A DNA stretch of 64,000 bases from Bactrocera neohumeralis (lineage: Eukaryota > Arthropoda > Insecta > Diptera > Tephritidae): positions 13,237,401 to 13,301,400 of the forward strand of contig NC_065921.1 of NCBI RefSeq assembly GCF_024586455.1, in the 5' to 3' direction. The notes beneath the pieces are model-generated. The model did not search any database, was not told the DNA's origin, and saw only the letters and a list, made by a program, of their open reading frames with translations. The translations under genes and the position numbers were made by a program. Below are positions 47,801 to 62,800 of this stretch, one piece after another; the stretch's first letter is position 1; every line of letters begins with the position of its first letter.

Positions 47801-50800
47801 CATACGTATATATGTGTGTATGTATGTGTTCAGTTGTGGGTTTATGCATGTGTGTGTGTGTTGTCAGTTGGTTTTGTCGTTGTATGTGGCATTTGGTTGT
47901 GAGTGTGTATGTACAAATGTAATGTTTGTGTTATTTCATTTCGTTTCGGTAACGGTTGATTGATTGGTTGTTGATGTTTTCGATTTTCACATTTTTTTCG
48001 ATTTCATCAGCGTTGGTATTATTTGCAGTGGTGTTGGTGAGGCACAGTTTTAATGATTATTGTGGTTTTTGGTATTTATTTGTTGTTGTTGATTTTTAGT
48101 TGTTGTTGTTGTGGTTGTACAGACAGCAAAGACAGCAACAAGTTGAAAAAGAAATTTGTAGTAGCGAAAATAAACAAAACAAAATGCAAATACATATAAA
48201 TAAGTTTCAAAAAGTTATTTGTTTTCAATAGAGATATACGAAATATACCCATTTGTATGTATGTACACGTGTGTGTGTTGCGTGTGAGTGTGTGCACGTA
48301 ACAGTTGCATTGATAAAGATTAAATAGCACAAGGCAACGCCAACGTCAAAGTTGTACCAAACAAATGAAGAACAAATCACAAATACATACAGACATACAG
48401 ACATACATATATATACATACGAGTATTATATTGCACGAGAAATAAGAAAAAACATAGAAGAAGAAGAAAATATATGTGAAAAAGAATTAGTTCAAAAATA
48501 AGAAGAAGACAAATAAAGATACCTAGAATAAGCACAAATACATATGGAACTTGGTGTATACACACACATACATACGAACAAACAAACAAGTAATTGCAAA
48601 TGTCTTTATTTATTATAGAGTTAAAAGTAACTGAAATAAATAGTAGTAAGCAAGTAAATGGAGAAATAAAAGTTGCTGTTTTGGTCTGAAAGAAAGTTCT
48701 GCAAACTTAGCGCCAAATAGTATTGATTGCGAAAGTTGTGTTGCAAATGCATTTGTAGACGCAGAAAGCGATGTGAACGAGTTCAAAATAGAAAAACAGT
48801 ATGTAATGGCTTTGAGCGTTAACCTAATTGAAGCAGTGCAGCGCATAAGTGTGTACATAGGTAGCTGTTACTGCTTTGTATGTTTATGTGGCATGAAGCG
48901 AGCAGTTCAATGCTGGCCTACTTAGCATGAGAAAAGAAGTGAGATAAATATATATTTTTAAGAAGAGTTCATAAATATTTAATAACAGACATAATTGTAA
49001 TTATAACGGTAAAATATGCTTATTAAAAAGTGGCGCGCACAAACAGGATGAAAATAAATGTATAAGTACTAAGAAGAGACACAGCTATATAAAGACAACA
49101 AGTAAATATATATTTTTATTTATATTTTCTTTTAACCGAAAGGTACCTGATATAGTAAGTGAACTCGTTAGTAAGTGTAAATTTTTCGTAATATATTCGC
49201 GTATAAGGATAATTTTTAACATTATCATATTATAAAATGAAAATATAAAAATTACACTTCAACTAAAGCTATTTGCTGTGATTTATTAATATAATAATAA
49301 AATTGTTATCTTATGCTTATTATTCTTTGTTTGTTAATGTATATTTTAATGATAAATGTAAATTAATAACGTTCTGATTTCCTTAACTACCAGCTGCATG
49401 TCAGAAAGCATTTAATTTAATTTTATTTAATTTGATTAACCAAAAAAAATTGTCCAAATTATTACAGAATTTAATGTAATTGAATAATCAGGCAGCTATT
49501 TTGAAAAAAATATTGAATTCCGCTTCACGCCGTATTCATTCTTCAGGCCTACCTCAGAAAAAAGGAAGATACCTGTTAAGAAAAATTTCTCTAACTAAAA
49601 TCATCTTATATCCAAAAAACCAAAAAAATGTGTGATTCCTACAGATGAATAAGGTAATGATCGAAAGGTTAGTTAAAGTTTTGGCAACTGGAGTTGAGAA
49701 ACATTTTTCTGCATAAAAGCATCTCAAATTAAAAAAAACCAATAAGGTAATGATCAAGGACCTGCTAAAAATTTTGATTGTTGACAAAATGGTGTTTACT
49801 AAAATAAAAGACGTTCCTTAAAAAAAAATTGACACTTCAGCGTGGCTTAAAAAATCGAAATTATTACCAAATATATTTTTGCTTTGATCACCAATCAGCA
49901 TAACGACTTAAAAAGCTTATGGTGTTTACGGGTTTAAAAAATATCTAATTTTATTATCTTATTACCTTCTATTATCTATCTATATCTTATTAAACCTCTA
50001 GATTATTGTTCTAAATTTTCAAGTTTATCCGAGTAATAGTTTCGGAGAAACTATATGAGAACTTGTGCGCTCTAGGCCAAATGCGCCGTCTTTAAACATG
50101 TTTTTCTCGAAACTGTGTTTTTGAAGTCGGTTTGCAAGATTTCTGTTTTTACCCGAGGAAACCCATGTAACCTCTTAAAAGCTTTTACAAAATTTCAAAC
50201 TCTTTATAATTTGGTGAGTCCAAATTCTAAAACAAGTGCCAATTTCAAGCTATTTTTAAACCTTTTTTGTTGTTGAGACCCTTCAATCTATTTGAGACAC
50301 AAAATAATTTATTTGTTATTATATTTATTTAATATTGGAAATTTAAACAAATAGGTTTTTAACTTATTTCTTTTTAATGTTTTGCAATAAAAATATTTAC
50401 AATTTATAGAGAATTATGTTGAAATAATTCATAATCATTTGAACCCCAGCTAAAGGTATAAAAGGTGGAAAATAATACGATTTGATCTATTAGTATCTTA
50501 TAATCTCATCACCAGCGTCAAATTCAGTTAGCTAACTTGAAAACTTGTTTAATTGGAATATTTATATTTATTTTTTTCTAATCCTTATTCGAAGAATTAA
50601 GTCTGTTATTTTTTTTCCGAAATAATGTTTAATTTTTTTTTTCGAAAACATACAATAAAAAAAAATCTGTTTGACAAATGAAAATTATTAATTTCAACTT
50701 TTACCGTTAATTATCAGCTCTCAATATACTATTATATTTTTTATTTAAATTAAAAATTACTATAATCGGCTTGTATTGTATCATACCATATAACCCCTGC

Positions 50801-53800
50801 AGCTGACACACTGCGTATGAGTAACATTATTAATAACTGCCAATTTGTTTGCGCTTTTATGTTAAAATTTAATAAATTAATTTTAGCAATTCAAATTATT
50901 AATTTTTAATATGTCAGATTTGTATTATATTAAGCCTATGGCAATATATTGTGAAGTGCAAAATTTAAATTACTCATACGCCATGACCACACACAACTCA
51001 TGCATGATGTAAACAGTAAGTTGGTTGCTCATACGCACTGGACACGTTTGAAGTATTTTGAATTCATGTGATATTTTTAGATGCTAAAAGAATTTTGTAA
51101 ATATTATATTAAAATGTTTATTATTAAAAATTGTAGTTACAGTTACTCATACGCACTGTACAGCATTTTGCTTTGAAATGTCTTGCGTTTAATAAATTTT
51201 GCGAAAATATTAAAAAATTTATAAAAAATGGTTTTCTAAACTAAGTATTTTGATACTATTGACATTGGTGGTAATATTTTTGGTGCTTAAAAATTTTAAA
51301 TATATTTTTATGATTAAAAATTATAGTTAAATTTTAAAATTTGCAAAAATATTAAAAAAATAGCTTTTTAAGATTAGCTATTCAATGTCAATGTGTCTAG
51401 TGCTATTTGAAGATAAGCAGTAAACTGAGAAGAGGTTTTTTGAAGCTTATTAATTCATCTATTAATAAGCCTGTTAGTTTGATATATTTAATAAAATCCT
51501 TAAAAAATATATTTATTGCAAGAATTCGGCGTCTTAATATATTTATTTTACCACAACTAAACATTTTTTGTATATGATTCAATATTATAACCTAAAAAAA
51601 TCTTTTCAAAATACATTAACTATATTAAAAGCTTTTGATTATAGCGTTAAAACCTCACTGGACTTAATTTTTACATTTTCAACTCCCCTACCTATTCAAT
51701 TTCATCATCGCTACTCACCTACCAAGTAGCTAACCATAAATCCATTAACGTGAATTAATGCAAATTACTTTCAAAAATAAATTTCGTACTAATATTTTCA
51801 TAATTTTAATTATTTTAATTTATTTCATCGATTTCTATGATCTACAATTGGCTGTTGTTACCATTAAATCTTAGTTTACATTAAAACGGCTTACATTAAA
51901 ACCTGCAATCCACATAAAGCTTAAAAATTATTTAATCACATTGAAAAAATAATAAATACTAGCGCATGGTAAATTTTGCAATAAAAGAAGAGAGTTGGAA
52001 TTTCCAAAGCAAGCAAACAACATTTCAAATACACAATATAACGAGTACCTCATTTTAAGCTACTGTAAGCTTCTTATGCTATAGGCAAAATGAAAAATTG
52101 CAAAGGAAATGAAAGGTTTGTTAAACAACGACAACTGAGCGCGCACAAACACACCATACATACTGCCACCAATATGTATATTTGCAGGTATGCTTGCATA
52201 CAGTGGCGCTTAGCATATAAAAGAGTTTCTGTTGCACGGTTGCATGGTTGCACGTGGCAAGCATAGAATTCCGGAACTATTGTGTATTTAATACATTTCC
52301 TATTTTATTATTGTTATTGTTATTATTATGCACAAGTATTATACGAGTATGTTTTACAGCTATCACACGAGCACATCTATATTGAATAACTATGCATAAG
52401 CGCACGAGCTCTAGCGCTCCTTAGTGAGCTTGTACGTATATGTAAGTAAGTAAGTTTCTGTTGTAATGACAACATGGCTGCTTGTGTATCGATTTATTGG
52501 CGTTCGGCGTGTGTGTAGTTGTGTATATTCAAACAAATTGCGTTGCGCGCTGCATATTAATTTTAGTTAATATTTTTTTTATTATTTTCATTTGATTTTC
52601 GCCTTTTAATTTGTGGAAATGTGCGGCGCTTCATGCGCTTTTTGATTTGAACTCTATTTTGAACTAATGAATTGTATCTAAAGCATTTGATTTGAGCTGT
52701 GTTCACTAGTTTATATACTTATATAGCGTATTTGAGTTATGTTTTCGTTACGACTTAACTTTAGGGGCGTGTATAATACATAAAAATTTTGTACGTTGCT
52801 AAAGTATTATGTGCGTTGAAACGAAATATTTTCGGCTGCTCTACATTTTATTCAATATGAGTTTGTATATTTGGTAAGCTGTCCAGTGTGTGTTGTTTTT
52901 GTTTGCTTAAATTAGTGTTGAATTGTTGCTATCGGTATTTCATTTATTTCATTATTCAAATTTACTTTTTATTATTTTTATTTAAAATTTCCCTACTTTT
53001 AATTACGTTAAAGTCTTCTATTTCGATTTGTTTGATTTGATTTCATTTGATTTGAATTGTTTATAAATAAGCCTAGTTTATTTGAATTTTATATACTAAG
53101 TAGTTTGCTTAGACTGGCATCTCAGCGCTTGTTGGATTTTTTGCTGTAAATTAAAACTATTTGAAAAATGCATCGTAGAATATCGTTTCTTTGTTTTCGT
53201 TATTTGCTTCCCTTTTGTTACGCTTTAAAGTATTTCATTGATATAATTTTTTCCATTGTGTAGCTACTCAAGTTCGTATTTATTTTAACTAGTAACATAT
53301 ATACCAGGGTGGTTAATGTTTTTGTTTTCGCATCGTACCGTTGAAATTATTAAAATTGGTTGATAGTCACTTTTGAGAAAGGCACGCCAAGTGCGAGCTT
53401 TTAATTTGTAGGGAGGAACCTTCGTCTAAAGGTTTTCTATTTTCTCTTAATAACAGAAAGAAAATGTGTACCTCACTTCCGGCTCCTTGGGAAAATATAT
53501 GAATTTGTGGATTTGATAGGAAATTTAATGCTCTTCAAAAAAGTTGCACGAAGTTTTATTCGTAGAGCTAACCGTTTTAGGGATATTAGCAGTTAAAATT
53601 GTATTATTTCATATAAAATTTGTTTCTTATGAATCTACGAAATAAAAATTAATTATTATGACTCAAAACTTCCATGTTTTTTAAGAAATTTCGAATTTGT
53701 TTTAAAATTTTGTTATAATTATTTTTTATTTATTTTTTAGTTGATTTTTGATGATGAATGTCTTTTAAATGCTTAACTGACTCGAAAAATTATTTAGACG

Positions 53801-56800
53801 ACTTTTGTGGAGCAGAAAATTTCCTGTGCCTTAAAATAGTCAAATTTCAACCGTTGGTATATTTGAAACGGTTAAATATACGAAAAAACGTTGAAGAACA
53901 TTTAATAGAACATTTATTTTCATATAAAACCAATCAGACAAAATATTTGTTCGAATAGTCGAAAGCTTGACAAAAATTTGTTTAACTAATAATAAGAAAA
54001 TATCGAAAAGATAGGTGGAGGACCTTCCCCTTACAATTAAGAGCTGTACCACGTCAAGTGGTCCATCAAAATTTCGAAAAATCTCCGATTTTGAAAATTA
54101 GCAGTTCATTAAGAAGGGGACCAGACGCATACCCCGTGATATAAATATTTCATCAAAATTCTTTTTTTGTTAAAGTTATTGAAGGTTGAAATTTAGAGCA
54201 CGATAAAATTGTAAAATTATTTTCTCATAAACTACTGGAGATAAATCGATGAAATTTTGTGAAGTCAAAGAAAAATGTTCGGTCATGTCAAACCACGGCA
54301 GACCCAGCTCATACCTGGAAAGCCTTTTTAGAGTTGTCTATCAACCAATATTTCTGAGCACCCAGCAAAAAAAATATTTCTTTTTCTTATCCACCCTAAT
54401 AAATAAATTAAAATATTATTATCAGTAATATATGAGTCTATATATACCTATACATTTTTTTTTATTTAAAATGCAACACCAAAAATGTTTATTTTTTTTG
54501 AATAATATCTAGCTTAAAAATTAAATAATGTTAATTAAACACGTTCAGTAGAAAAAATTTAGCATGGAGAGTCTTTGTGCAATAATTATGTATGTATACA
54601 CTGCTGAGTTATTCACTTTCATCAACAAGCTACATTAATATGGTATTTAGTCCATACCATTTCCTCACACGTTTCACTTATGAATTACTTAATAAATACA
54701 TTTGTTCTATACTAGCGCATTGTTGGCTTTTGCTAGTTTTTTAAATATTTAATTAAAATATACTAAATGTTTTATTTGTTTTAAACTTTCATCACACTGC
54801 ATTTCTATTCCTTATTGAATGTGAAAATTCGTAGTTGGTTGTAACACTGTTGCGTTGAAGTTCAAAGAATAAATGTTTACTCGGGTCCGACAAGACATCG
54901 CAGCCGATTGGAAGTTGCACCACGACAATGGCATAGCGCACACCGCCTTTCTTGTGAATAGCTTCCTAATGAAGGTCTAACCAAGGCCCAACGCTTCTGC
55001 AGCCGTCCTACAGCCCAAATGTGACGCCCCTCGAACGAGGCAAGCATTTTGAGACGACAGAGAATGCCTTCCGTGACGCCTTCAATGCTTGGAAATCGCG
55101 CTGGCAGAGCTGCTTCGACGCAAAAGGAGCTCATTTTGAAAATTTTTACAGAATTGGTTGAATAAATTTTTTTAAATCAACTCAGTCCTATTACTTTCCA
55201 AAAATTTGTAAAAAAAACTCAAAAGAGATATCGCTAAATTTGGTGTAAGTTAGTTTAGGTTAGGTATATAGACTGATTTTTTGGAAGGCCACGAATAATC
55301 TCGTTTGGATAGCGAGAAATAGTCCGTTGTGATGCCCAGAATTCCTCAGTACGGATCAAAATGACCATCGCATATCTACAAAGCGCCCAAAGTTAGAAAC
55401 AACTTTATTTAGACGGTTAATACATATCTACTCCAACTAATTTTCCGGGTTCGTAGAAAGTATGACAAGCAAGATGCTTAGTTTGGCGAAAGCTTGACAG
55501 TGAAGGAGAAACTATATATTTCTACCTCATCTTCCTCCCTTCAACTTTGAAAAGTTGCATAATGTAAAATATTTAGCTTGAAGGCGTTAGTGCCAATGGT
55601 TTAGTGTCCAATTATGGCAGCTATTATTGCGACCAATTGAACCTTGATAAAAGCTATTTGTTCCATGGACCTTTTACGTTTCACTTTGGGCCAGAAATCT
55701 TTCATAAAGTCACAAGTGCTGATTGCAGACCAACGATTACTGAGCCAGCGCGAAGCCCATAGATCTTACGCCCAAGCGTACGATCACCCCACCGTTCTCA
55801 TCCTGAAAGGTTTTGATTAAGGCTGCGTTTTCTTGCGATCTCATCGAAATTATAGATTTCGACGATTCCGTTGTGACCAGGCACCAAACAAATTTAATAT
55901 GGAAGTAACTTGATGTAATTGACTAAAGTTCAGCTTACTGTCAGCGAGCTCAGGCCCTGAATAACAGATCAGCTGCAACTTGGGAGAAGTATAGTATATC
56001 TGCTACTGCTTGATGGCTGCCACTTCTGCTTGAAACACACTATAGTGGTCTGCCCGTCTGAAAAAGGAAGAGTTGATCGAGAGCTCCCGAAGTCTTTCTC
56101 TCCCTCTCTCAATAACCTACTCTTTGAACTTCGATCCATCAGGAGTTTTCCAGTAACTCCGACTCACCCACATATATCCTTTGGAGATATGTGCGTCTAG
56201 AAGATGACGCTAAGAGTTGGCTTCGTGATGAGAGAAGATTTCGGAATTTCCCTCTCTGGGACTATTAATGTGTCAGGAGTCTATTAATTCATATATTTTC
56301 CGTCCACAGGTACTATATGAGGAATGGCATTAAGTGCTATCGTTGGTGTTGCGCATAGTTTCATTTTTTGTAGCTATTAGCAGCGCTCTTTAAGGAGAGT
56401 AGTGAAAATTACAAGAAAAAAATATAATATTTATATTCATTAATAACAAAGGATAATTGTATACTGAGGCCTTTACTCTGAGTATCAGACGAAGCTAGTA
56501 AAGAAAGGGGGTACCGTAAGTATCACTCGATTTCTATTTTAATTTTTGGTCACCTACTCTTTGTCTGTATTTATTTAAACAAGTGCTCATTCGATTCACC
56601 ATTTCTGAAAGTGGGATAAATTATCAAAAATAAGTTTGATAAATCTAGCAATACTTTCTTTGCCCATTTACGAACAACAGTGTCACCAACTTCGCTATTT
56701 ATTTTCACCACTAACTTCTACACAACGTTATATGCTTCTAATTTATTCACATATACATAAGGTATATGAGTTCATAGCTCAACATTTACATATTTTTCTT

Positions 56801-59800
56801 CATTTACATACACTGGATATCCAAATTCCAGACCGTTATTCATATCATATTTACTCATAAATTACACATTAATTATTGTATCGTTCAACGTCCGCTACAC
56901 AAATTGATCTAAATTTCATATAAAATTATCCAAACACACACATACACATAAACATATGTACGCAAATATTTGGCGGTCATTAAAATGTTGACGTCAGAAC
57001 AAACATCGAGAATGACTTTATGTGGTACTTAAAGCAAAGAATTCATTAACTTAACAACAGTTTATCTGCCCAGTTGTTTTTGATTTAAAATTAATTGCCG
57101 TGTGCTATCCATTTGAAATTCTTCCATTTGACAATAAACAAGATATCTGCGGAATTATTTTTTATTTGAGAATTTGTTTAAATATTTTTTTGAATTTTGT
57201 AAGTTTTTGTTTTTTAAATATTTCAATATATTTTTTTTTTATTTTTTAATATATTTTTTTTAATTTTTTTTTTTTGTGAATGAAGTTTGTTGTTGTGGTT
57301 GAGGTATGCATGTTTGTGAGTAGAGCACATCATAAACGAGGGAAAAATGGAAGAAACGACGAAAACGTTGATGGTTAGTTAGGTTTTGGTTTTCTTGCTT
57401 TTTTATTTAAATATTTTTCGCTTTTTTTTCTTTTCATCTAAGTGAATTCTCTATTACAAATAATATGTATGATCATTCTGATTTCACAAACACATGAAGA
57501 TAATAATGAACTACGAGCAGTACAAATGGAACAAGTAATTAGCAGCAGCTTAGTACATACTTAGTACATATGTAAATGCATACAAAGAGAACACATTTAT
57601 GTTTTGTTTTTCGATTTTTTTTTTTTTTTTTTTTCAGAAAAAGAAATTTGCTAATGAAGTTCTATCGAATGCAGTGGGACATGATGACGTTAATGAGGTG
57701 AGAGAGTAATGATGAGTAATGGAAATTATGCAAATGATTTTCAATGCGAATGCGAATGCGAATACGAATGCAGCAACTGAAAAGCGAACGGAACTGGCAT
57801 ACACAGTTAGCAACAGATGCTTGGCAGTGGTGAAGGGATATGAATGAATTTATGCGAAAGCAAGTGAAATGAAATGGAATAAAGAGCGGCAGTGTTGTCG
57901 GTTGGATGACTGAAATTTGTTTTTTTTTTTTAATTGTTTGTGAAGTAAATTTTTTACAACGTTCAAAGCAGCGCCAAGCGGCGGTTTATTGAAAAAATTT
58001 TAAGAAAAAAATGTTTATGGCTTTTGAAGACTGTCATTTTAATTAAAAAATACCAATAATTCTTTATTTTTTTTTTATAATTTTTAGAAAATTCTTGAGA
58101 TGTTGTAGGGTCAAAACTTAAAAACAAATATTTTGAAAATAGATTTTTTAGATTTTTTTTTTATTTTTTATTTTTAAATGTTTTCAGTCAAAATTATAAT
58201 AAAAAAATTATTTCGATAAATTATTTTTAAAATAATTTCCTGTAGAGGAGAATTTAAAGAAAAAAGTCCAAAAAAATGTTATTTTCAAACAAAAAAAAAT
58301 CTTTCAAAATTAAAAAGTAAAGTATTTAATTAAAAAAAAACAAATTTTGGTTTATTGGAAGAAAATGTTTTGTTAAATTTAAAAAAGAAACACATTTTTT
58401 TGAATGAACCAATTGTTGAATTGTTTTTTTCGCTCAAATTTTAAACAAAAGAGTAAAAACCATTAGAAAAAACGTTTGTTCAAAATTAAGAAAATAAAGA
58501 AAAAGTTTAGTTTAAAATAAAAAATGTAAGAAAACATTTTTTCTGTAATAAAAAATGTTCGACATGTTTTCGAAGTAAAGAAAAAGTTCAAAAAACAGTT
58601 TTCGGAAAGAATAAATTCAAAAAAATTTTCTGTCTATAATTAAACGTAAAGTAATATAGCTTCCAAGAAAACTATTTTTGAGATTCCCTCTCAAAATTTG
58701 TCTCTCAAATTTGAAGAAAGAATCCATTTTTTTGAAAGAAACGAATTCTTGAATTATTTCTTTGGTTCAAATTTTAAGCAAACAAATATATGAAATAAAA
58801 TTTTGTTAATGTAAACCAAAATGATTTTGTGCAATACAAAATTTTTGAGATGTTTTCGGGCCAAAATTAGAAAAAAAATGTATGAAAAATGATTTTTGAA
58901 ATAATTTTCCGATCAGCAAAATTTAAAGAACAAATCCAAGAGATTGTTTTCTGGAAAGAAAAATTTTACAAAAAAAAATTTCTTGTCGAACTTAAAAAGT
59001 AAAATAAAATAATTGTAAAAAACGTAATTTTTTATTTTATTTAATCAATTTTTTTAATGAAAGTAATTATTACAAAGAAACAAATTTAAACCCTTTGAAC
59101 TTTTTTGAAAGTAACGAACTGTTGAATTATTAATTTATTTATTTTTTAACAAAAAAAAGTCTTTCAAATTTTAATTAAAAAAGTAAAAATAGAATGTTTC
59201 CTTAAAAATTAAAAATGTAATAAAACATTTTGTGCAATAAATTGTTTTTGATATTTTCCAGGTCAATATTTTAATTAAAAAAACAAAAATTAAATTAAAT
59301 TAATTTTACTTATTTAATAAATTTATACTTGCGGCGCTTATATCTCTTTTATGTGTATGTGTGCGTGTATGCATGATGAGTTATATGAAATTGGCAGCAT
59401 GATAAGCACTTTAACGATTACATACCTACAAGTATATAGTTGCTAAATAAAGAAAGCGCTACTGACAGATATCCGTTTTCTATGGCCAATTTGTATTTGT
59501 GTAAATAATTACTTAAAAATTTATAATTATTAAAAAAAATATATATTCATCCTATATAATTATAATAAAACAGGCGCAGAAAAATAAAATCAAACAACAA
59601 ATATAAATAAAATAACAAAAATTAATAAAAAATTAATTAATTAATATTAATATTATTAATATAAAATAATAATGAAATCAATGATATTTTCTAAATAAAA
59701 ATAAACCCAAAATAAATTTTAAGTTTTAATAAAAAAAAACAAAATATAAATACAAATAAATATATATGTATGTATACGTACATTTTAAATATAATTTTGA

Positions 59801-62800
59801 TATAAAAATAATAAAGTTACAGTCTAACAAGCGTTTAAAGCGAGCAATAATGGGATTTGAGCGCTAAGGTACGGTGAAAGACATCTTGTGATTATACATG
59901 ATATTTTCTTTGAAATAATGATGGAATTATTTTCTTCAAACTATTGGTGGGTCTATGTGCGTGAAAGTGAACTAACACAAAAAAAGTAAACAAAAATATT
60001 TTTCAAAATTAAAAATAAATAATAACAATAAAAATTAATTCAAATGTAATTTCTTATATACTTAAAAATTAAATAAAAATCATGGAACGAAAAAAACTAA
60101 AAACACAGATTCCACCTACAATCAATAACAACAGAAAAAGTACGCAAAAGACAATTTACAACTTAAACGCAGGCATTGTTTCTATGAACATTTGAAAAAT
60201 TAAAACAATTTTCTTTCTAGCATGTTTACATACTAGTGATAACAAACACATTTATGTAATATAAAAGGAATTCTTTACACACTTACGCTACATACACACA
60301 GAGATACGAGTAAATTTTGGTGATAATGATAGTAGCAACGATAGATGATATGAATAATTATGCGAAATAAATTTGCCTTACCTTGCGGGCAATATGAGCG
60401 CATCGAATTCCGTTGTGAGATGACGTCTTATGATATTCTTAGAGGGTGGTATACCCAGTGCTGTGGCCATGGTGTCACCGGAAAATGAAGGTTCCAATAC
60501 GACAAGACCGCCATGTACGCCGCTGTCTGTGGTTGAGAAAAGTAAATTTATTTTTAAAAATTTAAAATTTTTTTTAAGAATCTGGTAGTTAAATGATAGT
60601 AGTATAACCCAGAAATTCACTATTTATAATATATAAGTATGCTCTCATACATTACCTTTTAAATTCTCAGCATATTCGCCCAAATCAATTGATCTCGCCC
60701 AGCGTATGAAACGCTGATTGGTCCACACAATTGGATCGGTGTCCACATTTTCCGATTGTACACGACGCATGGCCAGTGTTTGGCGATCATATTTCACAAT
60801 GCGAAGCACGTGTATGCCTGAAACATAAAGAAAGCAAAGTTTATGGAAAATATGAAAGTTAAATAATTTTTTATAATTAATTCCTAATAAGCTTTTATTA
60901 ACTTTGTGCGAAAATTAAAACTATACGAATATTAATTCCTATTGCTGCTACATAAAAACTATCACTAAAATACTATTACATTTATATTTTCCGTAGAATC
61001 TAACGTTTATATAACCTCAACCTATCCAAAACTTTACATACTACTTGACTCACCATGCACAATACTCGCTTGATGAAATTTCCGCGTCACACCCAAAAAC
61101 TTCTCCAATTCCTTCTTCGAGAGTGTGTCCAGCATGCGCGCATCAACCAGCGAATGCAAAAACGAATCGGCATATTGTGGTAAACCGATGTCCGGCAGCC
61201 ATTCGGAAGCCACCCAAGTGTGTCCCAGCTGTGTAATCATTGGATAGCGTACCAATTCTGGTCGACGTTGTTCTTCAATTGCCAAACGTAGCTTTTTACG
61301 ATGCATGGGATGTACCAAGCCTAAACCGGCTTCCAATTCACCATCGTTCAATTCAAGCAACACCTTGCCACTTTTCACATTCTCCGCACAACGCGTGCTA
61401 TATTGCGGCATGCCGAGCGCTACCTCCAGCCAGGCGAGCACTTGTGATGCGCGCCATCGCTCCATTGGCAGTTGTGCGGCGTCACGCAGAAGACGCAATT
61501 TCTCAGCATAACCCTCTTCGGAGAGTGGACTCCATGAGTAGTCGGCGTCTGAAAGATAGGGAGTTACTAAAATAGACAAAGAATAGATATGCGCATCGGT
61601 TAGTGGGTTAGTTGATTTGAAAGTATGAATTCAATGACTTTACGACTTACATTCGACAGTGCCATCTGCTGAGAGAGCTTTATTTTTATTACGAGAGCGT
61701 GCAAATACACGAGAAATGCTACCCCAAGTACCGCCGCGTCCATTGCGTGCACTTAGTGTGCCGGTTTTTGGTGTGAATTTACGCGCAACTGCGCCCGGAC
61801 CATCCGACTCCACGGGCGAGCCGAGTTGCTCTACAGATCTGTTGGTAAAAGAAGCAAAATTCCATTAACTTTGAAAGATATTAGTAAGGAAACTGTACCT
61901 CGAGTAAGCGGCAGAGTTCAGTGGTGACAAAGTTGGACTACGTTCCTTAGGTGTGCCATCTGTAATGCAAATATTAACAATGCAGTAGAACGCTAAACAG
62001 TTATCGCACACCTTCTCACTTACATTGATACATATTTTGGCTAGAGACCAGTGAAATGCTATCCGGATCCACTGTTATACATGGGCCATTCTCACAAGTA
62101 CCATCACTAAATTTAAATCGCCACCAGTGCTTTCGCGATCACTGCTGTTTCTTAAACCCGAGTCATTCGAGCAAGAATTACGATCCCCCGCCGTAGCGCC
62201 AGAACCTCCACTCAAGCTGCTGCTAAACGCTGACAGTGAATTCGAATTTCCACGCCCACTGTCGTCGTTACGCATTGCACTGTTCGCTGTTGCTGTTGCG
62301 TTCATTTGGTTGATCATAGCGGAAGCGGCCGATGGCGGTGTTAATGGCGCGAACGACAATAAACTCTCCTGATCGGACAAACAACCGGTTAGTTGGCGTC
62401 GCGCCTCTTGTAGTTGATCTTGCAAACGTTGCAGCTGTAGGTCTCGTGCATTCAATTGCTGCGCCAACGCCAACGAACGTTCGGCCTCATCGCGCGCCTG
62501 TTTCAGCAATTGCCAACGTTCGCGCTCGCGATCACCGGTCAGTTTTGCATTGTTCGTTTCAGTCTCGCGCACACGATCTTGAAAATTACGTATAAAATCA
62601 CGCAGTTCCTGTTCCTTGTCTTGCAGCGAGGCGCAGAGTTGCTTCACTTGCGCGAGCAGTTCACTTTTGTCGGCGCGTAATTTTTTACGTTCGATGCGTA
62701 ATGTCATTATTTGGCTTTTTGCCGAACGTAGCTCGGCTTCCAACCGATCGACGCGTTGTTGTGGCATGCTACCGCTGCCATCGGTTGAATGTGCATCGCC

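Larger units (their letters stand above)
47412..60381. other. Large kazrin intron
   Basis: 13 kb without a supportable coding exon. The right side of the 47340 exon (47.4-48.9 kb) is free of transposons and rich in GTT/CAA and TG repeats, which fits an internal promoter and leader on the minus strand. Further on are an A-family copy, a mariner fragment, a LINE fragment and intronic tandem repeats, listed separately. Confidence 0.6.

Noticed and set aside
61034..61579. Treating the SAM-domain exon as a one-exon gene or a liprin
   Set aside because: Both ends have splice signals in phase with neighbouring exons, and ENVKSGKVLLEL, SISRVFAR and TALGIPPSKNIIRRHL fit kazrin better than liprin.
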